Under the pieces are notes generated by a model. The model ran no database searches. It was not told the DNA's origin and saw only the letters and a program-made list of their open reading frames with translations. Shown piece by piece: positions 27,286 through 35,350 of a stretch of 64,000 nt of DNA. Every line of letters starts with the position of its first letter. The first letter of the stretch is position 1. This stretch comes from Pontibacter sp. G13 (GTDB lineage: Bacteria; Bacteroidota; Bacteroidia; J057): contig NZ_CP134696.1 in NCBI RefSeq assembly GCF_031851795.1, positions 7,378,001-7,442,000 of the forward strand, read 5' to 3'. The translations under genes and the position numbers were made by a program.

Positions 27286-28008
27286 CTAGAGCTTGGGAAG
27301 ATTTTCCTTGACCCAGTTATCCATCGCCAGCTGAGCTTCATCCGGAGAAAGCGTCTCTGCCAAATAGACCGCCTGATGGAGCTTGGCCACTTGGAACGCG
27401 ATCCGGGGTTTGGCTTGCTGAAGTTCTTCAAATCCCGCTTTCGCCTCAGGATGGTCGTTTCGAAGGGGGTAGAGGAGGTGCATGTTCAGGAAAAAGCGCT
27501 CATCCGTTCCGCCCAGCGATTTCGTCTCCTTCAGAAACTCGGGAATGAGATTGGAGAGATACAGGTTGCGCGGATCTCCCTCGACCATGGCGACATAGTG
27601 CTGGGAGGCTTCCTCCACTCGCCCCTGATATGCCAGCGCAAATACAAACAGCATCTTGTATCGGGCGGACATGTTCCCGTGGACCCCCTGCCATTTGGCA
27701 TCGCGAATCTGAAGAACGGCCTGCTCGACGCGCTTGTACTTTTTGGTGGCGAAGAGGATCTCCACGGAAAGCAGCTGGGTGAAAGCCGATTTGGGATGGA
27801 CCTTCCGAAGCTCCTTGAGCCATTTTTGCGCGCGTCCGATATAGCCCTGATCGATCTCACACTGCCCGGAAAGCATCATGGCCTCGGCGTGATTGGGGTA
27901 CAGCTCTAGAAAGTCCTCTAGCTTTTCCTGTGCCAGTTCAAAGTCCTTGGACTGGTAGATATCGCCAATTTCGATCAGGAGGGATTCTTCGTCGGGGTGA
28001 TTTGCCAT
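27286..28008 (-). CDS. Tetratricopeptide-repeat protein
   Basis: 240 residues, soluble, made of helix pairs in TPR style: DFELAQEKLEDFLELYPNHAEAMMLSGQ, YIGRAQKWLKELRKVHPKSAFT, and YKMLFVFALAYQGRVEEASQHYVAMVEGDP. No catalytic motif. The start at 28008 (MANHPDEESLLIE) is preferred over 28038, because the extra ten residues are non-conserved in style. It precedes the Roco locus divergently. A second TPR protein of similar size lies beyond that locus at 33883-34602, also on the minus strand. Confidence 0.75.
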   Translation of the reverse strand: MANHPDEESLLIEIGDIYQSKDFELAQEKLEDFLELYPNHAEAMMLSGQCEIDQGYIGRAQKWLKELRKVHPKSAFTQLLSVEILFATKKYKRVEQAVLQIRDAKWQGVHGNMSARYKMLFVFALAYQGRVEEASQHYVAMVEGDPRNLYLSNLIPEFLKETKSLGGTDERFFLNMHLLYPLRNDHPEAKAGFEELQQAKPRIAFQVAKLHQAVYLAETLSPDEAQLAMDNWVKENLPKL

Positions 28009-28166
28009 GATGGGGATTATTTGCGGCAAAGGTAGCATATCTCAGGGTAATATCCCTTCATGGGGTGGAAGAGTGTTGGTTTGTCTTGGGGGGGAGATGG
28101 GGGGAATCGTACCCCTCATTTGTAGGGGGTTTGTTTCCGCAAAATGGACTTTGTTGATTCGTGCTA

Positions 28167-28174
28167 TATTTTTG
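28167..28174 (+). promoter_or_regulatory. Candidate -7 promoter element TATTTTTG before the Roco locus
   Basis: TATTTTTG fits TAnnTTTG and lies 88 bp before the first gene of the operon at 28263. The -33 element is not clear. Confidence 0.35.
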
Positions 28175-28262
28175 AAATTTGTATAGTCGCTGGAATTGTC
28201 CTGTTCAGTCATGTGGCATGCCTTGATAATCATTCTATCTCAAATAATCTCAATCATTCCCG

Positions 28263-28661
28263 ATGAATCAATCAACCCCGCTTTTGATCGAAATGACCGC
28301 TTCTGACGGTACGCCTGTTGCATTCCAATCTATGGCTCCATTGAGTCATGATGAGCTGTCCCAATTGGAGACATATGAGGGAGGATACCGTGGCGGATTT
28401 GGCGAAACCCTTCGTCAAAAAGTAGACAAATCCTTCAAGGATTCGATGAAAAGCGTCAAAGCCATTGCTTCGGATGCCTTGAGCACGCTTCAGACGATGG
28501 ACGTGAAGCCCGATGAAATCACCTTGGAAATGGGGGTCAATGTGGGATTCGAGGGAAGCATCAAAATCGTGGGTGCCGAAACGCAGGCAAATATCAAAGT
28601 CACCATCAAATGGGCCCAAAAACCTGCCGAAACCCCGAACCCCCCTGCAAAACCTGTCTGA
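28263..28661 (+). CDS. CU044_2847 / Trypco1-like small protein
   Basis: 132 residues. The pattern is a beta-strand start (LLIEMTASDGTPVAFQSM), a middle helical part (FKDSMKSVKAIASDALSTLQTM) and a conserved end: MDVKPDEITLEMGVNVGFEGSIKIVGAETQANIKVTIKW. This matches the trypsin-co-occurring domain 1 (CU044_2847) family as I remember it, found next to NTP-dependent conflict-system proteins. The molecular role is not known; a processed or sensed partner of a protease has been proposed for the family. It sits 27 bp before the Roco-CHAT gene and is probably co-transcribed with it. Confidence 0.65.
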   Translation: MNQSTPLLIEMTASDGTPVAFQSMAPLSHDELSQLETYEGGYRGGFGETLRQKVDKSFKDSMKSVKAIASDALSTLQTMDVKPDEITLEMGVNVGFEGSIKIVGAETQANIKVTIKWAQKPAETPNPPAKPV

Positions 28662-28688
28662 ATTCTCCGCATCACATTCCGCTCTTAT

Positions 28689-31600
28689 ATGCAATTGCCT
28701 GAACTGCTCAACAGCATCCAAGCCTGTGTAGATACTCCGCTCAATGCCCAGTTGGATATCCGTCATTTTTACGAAACGGCCTATCCAGATAGCTATCGCG
28801 TGGGGATGGATCTCACGTGGGAAATGAGTCGATCCTACCATGCGGGTCATGTATTTGTCGAAGATGGGAAGGTCATCGGCCTGAATCTATGTGGCTTGGC
28901 GTTTTCACAAGAGCAACTGGATCAGCTCGTACAATTGCCGCTGGAGGATCTCTGGACCTTGAATCTCAGCTACACCCAGATCCGGCGTATGCATGTGCCA
29001 GCGAGTTGGAAGTCGTTGGAAGTCCTGATTCTATTCGAAAATCCGACGCTTGAACAATTGCTTTTCATGGGGCCAACCCCTGAATTGTGGCGACTGGAAG
29101 CTGCCAACTGTGGCTTGGAAACAGCGGAATTGCCCAAGGGGGAAAACGGCGTCCATGAAAAATTGCACTACGTAGATCTGGAGGGAAATAAGAAGCTGAA
29201 GGAATTGGAACTGGAATGCGAATATCCGGATCTCCATACGCTGATGCTTCGGGAGTGTGCCCTAGCCTCCTTTTCGCTTCGGTACGAGACAAAGACCTTG
29301 GCACATCTGTACCTCAGTTTCAACAAGATCAGCAAGCTTGAACTGGGGCCGGAGCTTCGATGGGACACGTTGAGTTCCCTGCTGCTTCGGGAGAATGAAC
29401 TGGGAGGACTGCCAGAAGATTTGTTGGAGCGCATGCCTCATTTGGATGCATTGTATCTGGGGACCAATCCACTTCCCATGGACGTCCGCTCCAAAATCGA
29501 AGCATACGGTCCTGACCGGAACCACCTAAAGATCTATCAGAAATATCTGGATCAGCGCAAAATTGGCAGACTCCATCCCGATGACGAATGCAAGGTGCTG
29601 TTCATCGGCAATGGCAAAGCGGGAAAAACCAATTTGGTCCGAAAGATCATGGGATTGCCCTTCGATCCGGACTGGAAATCCACGCATGGGATCACCTTGG
29701 AAGTAAAGAACCTCAAACCGCCCAAAGGGGTAGGGGTGCCCTATCGCCTGAATCTTTGGGATTTTGGTGGGCAGGACATTTATCACAGCACCCACAGGCT
29801 CTTTATGAAGGCCAATGCCGTGTATGTACTGGCCTGGTGTCAAGAAACCGAGTATCAGGAAACTTGCACAGGGGAGGAAATCGGCCGAGATGGAGCGAAA
29901 ATCACAGTGAGTTACCAGAATCACTCGCTCACCTATTGGTTGAACTACGCCCAGAAACTGGGTGAGAAGAATCCCCTCATCCTGACCAAGACTCGTTCCA
30001 CGCCGGATCAATACGCGTCGAGTGATCGAGATCAAGTGTCGAAAACCATTGCGTCTTTTGCTGGAGCGTTTCCGAATGGCCCTGCCCATCTGGCCGTGGA
30101 ATCCAGTGAGCCCCATGCCAAATTGAGCGGTTACGAACCCTTTCACCAATCCCTATGGGATGCCGTGAAGGAGGTGAAATCTAGGGGAACCGATACCATC
30201 GCGGAACCCCTGTACAGATTGCGGAATTATTTGCGGGAACTTCAGAAGTCCGGTGAAAAACGGCTGAACCTAAGCCAATACGAAAAGAAAGCGAAGGAGC
30301 TCAAGGTCATCGATCCCCTCTTGGAATTGGAGACATGGCTACATGAGACTGGAGTGGTGCATTACCGAAAGGGCATGTTTGACGATGAGATTGTGCTGGA
30401 CCAGGTGTGGGCCATTGAGGCTATTTACAGCTTGCTTCGGAGGGACGACGGGCTCGCAGCGCACATTCGGGACAATCAAGGATTCTTCTCCGGCAAAATG
30501 GCCCTGGAGCTTTGGCGCCGCAAAATCAAGGGGTTTCAGGAGGAAGATGCCAAGACATTCATCAACTACATGATGAGTTGCGACCTCTGCTTCGAGATGA
30601 CGCATGCCGATCAGTCGGAAGGATTCGAGCACCGGAACTTCATGGCGCCCCAGCATTTCAGCGGGGAACGGCCCAATTCCTTTGAGCTCCCCTTTGAAGG
30701 GGGCGATTATGGCGAATACGTCTGTCAGGCGGGATTTGTCCCACCGGGAGTAATTCAGGCCTTGATTTGCCGTTCGATTGAGTATCGAGACCCTGAAGCC
30801 AAGCGCGCCTATTATCGAGATGGCATTTTGCTCCGGAAAGGGACGGGTAGACAAGCACAGGTATTGGCTTTGGAATGCCTGCCGGATTCGGGTCGGATTA
30901 CCATCCTCTTCAAGCCTCGGGCCATTCCGCTGTTGAAGCAAATTCGAACAGAAGTCTTGTCCCTCCTAGAAGGCGATGGATTTCAAGAGACGATCCAATT
31001 CAATGATGATCGCTCTATGCCGTGGAACGATTGGGAATCTTCCCAAGCAGGCATGGCCGATCCCCTTAAAATGGTCGAACCTGAGCCCTTCGACCCATCC
31101 TTGGGACAATCTCGAACCATTTCGGCGAATCAGGATGAACAAGTAGACCTAATGGGTAAGCAAGTGTCGGAGCGCAAGACGTTATTTACCTCACCTGCAG
31201 ACAGGGACGAAGCAAAAATAATCAAATCAATGATGGAAAAATTGTCTGAAGAATCTCAAAAGGAACTGAAGTTCCTAAAGGAAAAGAGGCACAAATTGAG
31301 CATGGACAGGATTAAGACTGCAAATCCCATGTTGGAATTCGAGTTGGATGAAGAAATTTCCAAAATCAATGAGCAAATCAAAGCGATATTGACAGCTTCT
31401 GGTGATGATAATAAGGCAAAAAGCTCAAAACCTTTCCAGAAAGGGGAAAAGAAAATCCTCTTCATGAGTGCCAATCCCCGGAATCGGACGCATCTGGAAG
31501 TGAAAAAGGAGCTGAGATTCCTTCAATCTGAATACATGCGTGGGGGGAATGACCATAGTTACGTCTTTTTGGAAGCAGAATTTGGGGTAGATGCTCAGCG

Positions 31601-32018
31601 GTTCCAGCGGGCATTGGATGCCAAACCATCTATTCTGCATTTTTCAGGACATGGAATCAACGAGGGGCTATATATCCAAGACGACAACGGTAACGCAATT
31701 CCCTATCGGATTTCTGGCTTGAAGCGTAGTTTTAAGCATCATACCGAAAGTTTAAAGGCAATCATTTTGAATGCCTGTTTTTCCAAAGACATTGCATTAA
31801 CCCTTTCTGATCTTGGATTTCTGGTGATCGGGACTTCTGGAAGAATTCATGATTCTACATCCATCGAATTTTCAAAAGGGTTTTATAGTGCTTTAGGAAG
31901 TGGAAAGGACTTTCAGATCTGCTTTGAAGAGGGACTTACCGCTGCCGAAATGACTCAGGCATTCCAACCCGACCTCATTCACGCCTACCAAAACGGAGCG
32001 CGCCTCCCTTGGACCTAA
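28689..32018 (+). CDS. LRR-Roco GTPase with C-terminal CHAT (caspase-like) protease domain
   Basis: 1109 residues. Residues 1-280 hold leucine-rich repeats (LWTLNLSYTQIRRMHV, LHYVDLEGNKKLKELEL, LAHLYLSFNKISKLEL, LDALYLGTNPLP). A Roc GTPase follows, with P-loop GNGKAGKTNL near residue 310 and switch motif LWDFGGQDIYH near 357. Next is a COR dimerisation region (about 500-700). A lysine-rich coiled linker (about 840-920) leads to a CHAT domain with candidate catalytic His988 (HFSGHG) and Cys1030 (LNACFS). I infer a sensor (LRR), GTP switch (Roco) and protease effector in one chain, acting in a conflict or cell-suicide response. From about 31170 the DNA becomes AT-richer. It is followed by two FGE-like genes 11 and 22 bp apart. 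Confidence 0.88.
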   Translation: MQLPELLNSIQACVDTPLNAQLDIRHFYETAYPDSYRVGMDLTWEMSRSYHAGHVFVEDGKVIGLNLCGLAFSQEQLDQLVQLPLEDLWTLNLSYTQIRRMHVPASWKSLEVLILFENPTLEQLLFMGPTPELWRLEAANCGLETAELPKGENGVHEKLHYVDLEGNKKLKELELECEYPDLHTLMLRECALASFSLRYETKTLAHLYLSFNKISKLELGPELRWDTLSSLLLRENELGGLPEDLLERMPHLDALYLGTNPLPMDVRSKIEAYGPDRNHLKIYQKYLDQRKIGRLHPDDECKVLFIGNGKAGKTNLVRKIMGLPFDPDWKSTHGITLEVKNLKPPKGVGVPYRLNLWDFGGQDIYHSTHRLFMKANAVYVLAWCQETEYQETCTGEEIGRDGAKITVSYQNHSLTYWLNYAQKLGEKNPLILTKTRSTPDQYASSDRDQVSKTIASFAGAFPNGPAHLAVESSEPHAKLSGYEPFHQSLWDAVKEVKSRGTDTIAEPLYRLRNYLRELQKSGEKRLNLSQYEKKAKELKVIDPLLELETWLHETGVVHYRKGMFDDEIVLDQVWAIEAIYSLLRRDDGLAAHIRDNQGFFSGKMALELWRRKIKGFQEEDAKTFINYMMSCDLCFEMTHADQSEGFEHRNFMAPQHFSGERPNSFELPFEGGDYGEYVCQAGFVPPGVIQALICRSIEYRDPEAKRAYYRDGILLRKGTGRQAQVLALECLPDSGRITILFKPRAIPLLKQIRTEVLSLLEGDGFQETIQFNDDRSMPWNDWESSQAGMADPLKMVEPEPFDPSLGQSRTISANQDEQVDLMGKQVSERKTLFTSPADRDEAKIIKSMMEKLSEESQKELKFLKEKRHKLSMDRIKTANPMLEFELDEEISKINEQIKAILTASGDDNKAKSSKPFQKGEKKILFMSANPRNRTHLEVKKELRFLQSEYMRGGNDHSYVFLEAEFGVDAQRFQRALDAKPSILHFSGHGINEGLYIQDDNGNAIPYRISGLKRSFKHHTESLKAIILNACFSKDIALTLSDLGFLVIGTSGRIHDSTSIEFSKGFYSALGSGKDFQICFEEGLTAAEMTQAFQPDLIHAYQNGARLPWT

Positions 32019-32029
32019 TCATTGACAAT

Positions 32030-32860
32030 ATGCCAAAACCCACCCTCCTCCGTCCACCTTCCACACCCGCAGAGCTCGAATCCTCCATGATCTTCGTGGA
32101 GGGCGGTGAGTTCTGGATGGGCAGCGATGAAGACCACAGTTTTGGAGAATCTCCCCGGCATCAGGTCCGGCTCTCGGATTTTGAGATGAGCCGCTTTCCC
32201 GTGAGTCAGGCCCTTTGGGAATCAGTCATGGGACATAATCCCGCTCGTTTCGAGCATCCCGATCGTCCGGTGGAAAGGGTGAGTTGGATGGAAATTGTGG
32301 AGGGTTTTCTTCCCAAACTCAATGAGATGACCGAAAGGATCTATCGGCTCCCAACTGAGGCCGAATGGGAATATGCCGCTCGGGGAGGGCGGATCAGTCA
32401 AAACCAGATGGGATGGGAAGATTTCATTCATGCAGGCGGAGACCGGATGCATGAATTGGGCTGGTATGTGGAAAATTCTAGGGATGAATCTGCAATCCTT
32501 GGGACAAAGCTTCAAAATACAATAGGGTTGAAAGATATGAATGGTAATACTTGGGATTGGTGTTTAAATAGACATCAAGGGTTCAATTCAGATTTTATCT
32601 ACCAAGCAATGAAACTTGGTAAAGGAATAACTCGTGTGGACTGGTTTAATGCTAATTTGGATGATTATTTTAGACAATGCTTTAAAAAAGGAAAAGTCGA
32701 TAACCCAATTGGCCCAGCTAAAGGTTCAGGCCGTGTCGTTCGGGGTGGTAGTTGGAATTATGAATCTATGGAATGTAGGGTCGCAATTCGGCTTTCCGCT
32801 GCATTTTCTCGTCAATACAGCGATATAGGATTTCGTTTAGTACGAACATTCAAATGTTAA
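32030..32860 (+). CDS. FGE/sulfatase-modifying-factor-like protein, copy 1
   Basis: 276 residues of the formylglycine-generating-enzyme (SUMF1/FGE-sulfatase) C-type-lectin-like fold: MIFVEGGEFWMGS, PVSQALWESVMG, YRLPTEAEWEYAARGG, LKDMNGNTWDW, RVVRGGSWNYES and SDIGFRLVR. The paired redox Cys residues of true FGE are not evident, so it is more likely a binding domain or protease substrate. The ATG at 32030 is chosen because the following paralogue starts with the same MPKPTLLRPPS. The first 245 bp are about 96% identical to copy 2; from about 32490 the gene turns AT-rich and diverges. Confidence 0.85.
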   Translation: MPKPTLLRPPSTPAELESSMIFVEGGEFWMGSDEDHSFGESPRHQVRLSDFEMSRFPVSQALWESVMGHNPARFEHPDRPVERVSWMEIVEGFLPKLNEMTERIYRLPTEAEWEYAARGGRISQNQMGWEDFIHAGGDRMHELGWYVENSRDESAILGTKLQNTIGLKDMNGNTWDWCLNRHQGFNSDFIYQAMKLGKGITRVDWFNANLDDYFRQCFKKGKVDNPIGPAKGSGRVVRGGSWNYESMECRVAIRLSAAFSRQYSDIGFRLVRTFKC

Positions 32861-32882
32861 TAATCTGGAACCTCCTTGCCTT

Positions 32883-33701
32883 ATGCCAAAACCCACCCTC
32901 CTCCGTCCACCTTCCACACCCGCCGAGCTCGAAGCCTCCATGATCTTTGTGGAGGGCGGTGAGTTCTGGATGGGCAGCGATGAAGACCACAGTTTTGGGG
33001 AATCTCCTCGGCATAAGGTCCGGCTCTCAGATTTTGAGATGAGCCGCTTTCCCGTGAGTCAGGCCCTTTGGGAATCAGTCATGGGACATAATCCCGCTCA
33101 TTTCGAGCATCCCAATCGTCCGGTAGAAATGGTGAGTTGGGAGGACATTATGGAACGATTTCTCCCTAAGCTTCATGTACTGACCGGAAAATCCTATCGT
33201 GTTCCTACCGAAGCCGAGTGGGAATATGCCGCTCAGGGAGGGCGGATCAGTCAAAGCCAGATGGGATGGGCAGATTTTCCACATTCAGGTGGAGAGCGGA
33301 TGCATGAATTGGGCTGGTATCTAAAGAATGCCCGACAAGAATCAGCCATCCTTGGGGCCAAATGTCAGAATCCGTTGGGATTGAAGGAAATGAATGGAAA
33401 TGTCTGGGAGTGGAGCTCCAACCGCCATATGGGATTCGATCCTGAAAAATTGAAGATGCCGGAGGGGAGGAGTTTGATTTTGGATGAGCTTCAGGCCGCC
33501 AATTTGGATACCTATTACCAGCAATGCTTCGAGCAGGGGGTTGCAGTTGATCCGCTGGGACCATCGTCAGGCTCCTACTGGGTTAATCGCGGTGGCGGTT
33601 GGAGCAACAAAGCCTCCAACAGTCGTGTGGCATTTCGCGACGTCGACCTTCCCGACGATCGCTTCAGCGTTTTAGGGTTTCGCCTCAGCAGGACCCCTTA
33701 G
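32883..33701 (+). CDS. FGE/sulfatase-modifying-factor-like protein, copy 2
   Basis: 272 residues, same family and start as copy 1 and 22 bp behind it: MIFVEGGEFWMGS, YRVPTEAEWEYAAQGG, LKEMNGNVWEW, YWVNRGGGWSNKASNSRVAFR and SVLGFRLSR. Unlike copy 1, its base composition stays even throughout. Its C-terminal part (KKGKVDNP of copy 1 against EQGVAVDP here) differs strongly from copy 1. Last gene of the Roco-CHAT operon. The catalytic Cys pair of true FGE is not visible. Confidence 0.85.
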   Translation: MPKPTLLRPPSTPAELEASMIFVEGGEFWMGSDEDHSFGESPRHKVRLSDFEMSRFPVSQALWESVMGHNPAHFEHPNRPVEMVSWEDIMERFLPKLHVLTGKSYRVPTEAEWEYAAQGGRISQSQMGWADFPHSGGERMHELGWYLKNARQESAILGAKCQNPLGLKEMNGNVWEWSSNRHMGFDPEKLKMPEGRSLILDELQAANLDTYYQQCFEQGVAVDPLGPSSGSYWVNRGGGWSNKASNSRVAFRDVDLPDDRFSVLGFRLSRTP

Positions 33702-33882
33702 TTTTGGTTTTTTCGCCTTTTTAGATTTCGGCAGCCATATATATGCGACAGCATATGTATGAAAAAGGAGCTGATATATGGGCCTGCCAAGTCATATATC
33801 TAGCAGGGGACTGTGCGTGTGGAGATATATGTGGGACTTGAGGGGGGAAGTTGCGCTCAAGAACGCGGAAATTGGTTCAGTC

Positions 33883-34602
33883 CTATCCATTTTCTTCCTC
33901 CTCCCCATCATCGCGCCTGAGTGCCTGTCTGGCATATCTATCCAACTGCTCCTCCTTGGCGAGCATGAAATTGTATTCCACATCTGCGCGAATCGAAGGG
34001 TGGTTCCGCATGAATGTATCATGATCCTCCGCGTATTCGAGACTCCGATCTCGGTGGAAACGAAGAACATGACCTAGAACGACCAAAAACTCTTCGCTGT
34101 GGCCCATTTCCTGTTCCAATTCTTCCAAATATTCAAGTGCGACATCCTGCGTGACCTCATCCAAAGGTTCCTGCACGATCATCATCTGAAGATCCTTGAC
34201 CGCCTGTTCATAGTCCTCCATTCCCATCAGGCAATCTATCGAGAATTGATTGAGCAGATTTGTATATCGGAAGTCCTCCTCATAGCCCCGCAAGTCTAGA
34301 TCATAGAATTCCTTTAGCCTGTCGTTCGCCTCTTGGAATTTTTCCTCCTCGATCAGCACCTGCACCCATACAAGATAGGGCGTAGAGTGTTTGGGGTAGT
34401 ACTTTTCAATCTTGACCGCCAGCTTTCGAGCTTGGGCGATGTCGTGCTCGATCATGGCATGGTCAAACAATCGTAGGAGCGTCTCATAGTGTGTAGGGTC
34501 TTGCTGGAGCGCCAAGGTGTATTTCTGAATGGCCCGTTTGTACCGGCCAGCATGTTCTAGATCCAGTCCTTCCTCGAAGTATTCAGTTGCAGATTTCGCC
34601 AT
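33883..34602 (-). CDS. Tetratricopeptide-repeat protein
   Basis: 239 residues. An N-terminal TPR stretch (ATEYFEEGLDLEHAGRYKRAIQKYTLALQQDP, then HYETLLRLFDHAMIEHDIAQARKLAVKIEKYYPKHS) leads into helical repeats and a charged C-terminus (RDDGEEEENG). No enzyme motif. The start at 34602 (MAKSATEYF) is preferred over the in-frame Met 12 codons upstream. It is convergent with the FGE genes. Role unknown. Confidence 0.75.
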   Translation of the reverse strand: MAKSATEYFEEGLDLEHAGRYKRAIQKYTLALQQDPTHYETLLRLFDHAMIEHDIAQARKLAVKIEKYYPKHSTPYLVWVQVLIEEEKFQEANDRLKEFYDLDLRGYEEDFRYTNLLNQFSIDCLMGMEDYEQAVKDLQMMIVQEPLDEVTQDVALEYLEELEQEMGHSEEFLVVLGHVLRFHRDRSLEYAEDHDTFMRNHPSIRADVEYNFMLAKEEQLDRYARQALRRDDGEEEENG

Positions 34603-34694
34603 ATGGAAATGTACGAATTCATCATGGAATTTCTCCAAATCTGCTCAAACATCATGATTTCATTCAAGCTGTAGCGTTTTCTCGGGATGGGTTT

Positions 34695-34878
34695 TTGGGC
34701 GTATCCCGGCGAGCTGGGCATCTCCATGTCTCTGGGCAAATAGGTCGCCGGGTCGGTCCCTTTCGTGCTCACTGGCGTTCGGTCCCGATCTGTGGGCGAT
34801 AGATCGCCGCCCACAGATCGGGGACTCCTCCCTAAGGTCGGCCACTCCAGGCACCTTACGCCGCACCAGCCAGCCCTT
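34695..34878 (+). repeat. Dispersed hairpin-cored element, copy B
   Basis: Matches copy A over most of its length, with the same ends. The central hairpin arms 34782-34798 and 34808-34825 pair over 17 positions. Relative to copy A a C-G pair (GATCCGTG/CACGGATC) has become T-A (GATCTGTG/CACAGATC), a compensatory change that keeps the stem. Confidence 0.8.
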
Positions 34879-35350
34879 CAGATTTTTCAGCATGACCTTT
34901 TGGGGCTGAGAGTGGGAAAAAGCCCTCCAAAAAAACTATTGCCTCATCCCGTAACATGTCGAAGCGATGGTACCTGTGGGCTGGGAAATGTATACGGGAT
35001 CTCACGCCTCGTGCATGCCGGGACTTGTATTTTGCCAAGCGCTTGGCACATATGCAGGCACTCCGTGCGCCCAACCGCGAAGCCCGTTGCAGGGACTTGA
35101 GATCCCTGATAAATCCCGCTACACCCAAGTGCCGACGCAGGGATTCTCAGGGATGAGGCATGGGGGATGGATTCTCCTTGAACTATTAACCATCCCCGCT
35201 TGACACACATGCAGGCACTCCATGCGCCCAACTGCGAAGCCCCCGACTTGTCACATCCCCGCGCATTTCCGTGTCTAGCTGCAAATGGGTATCTTCACCC
35301 TACACAATGGCCGCCCAAATCGGGTGGCTCCACCTCTAGACTCATAGCTC
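34879..35350. other. Non-coding gap with a degenerate direct repeat
   Basis: No gene is supported here. A 47-bp segment at 35040-35086 recurs at 35197-35243 with about five differences (core CATGCAGGCACTCC or TATGCAGGCACTCC). The first copy starts inside a perfect 14-bp palindrome, GCCAAGCGCTTGGC, at 35034-35047. Confidence 0.6.

Noticed and set aside
32030-33701. Diversity-generating retroelement targets (the FGE-like fold is used as a variable protein in such systems)
   Set aside because: No reverse transcriptase, template repeat or Avd-like gene is in the window, and the C-terminal differences are not confined to adenine positions.
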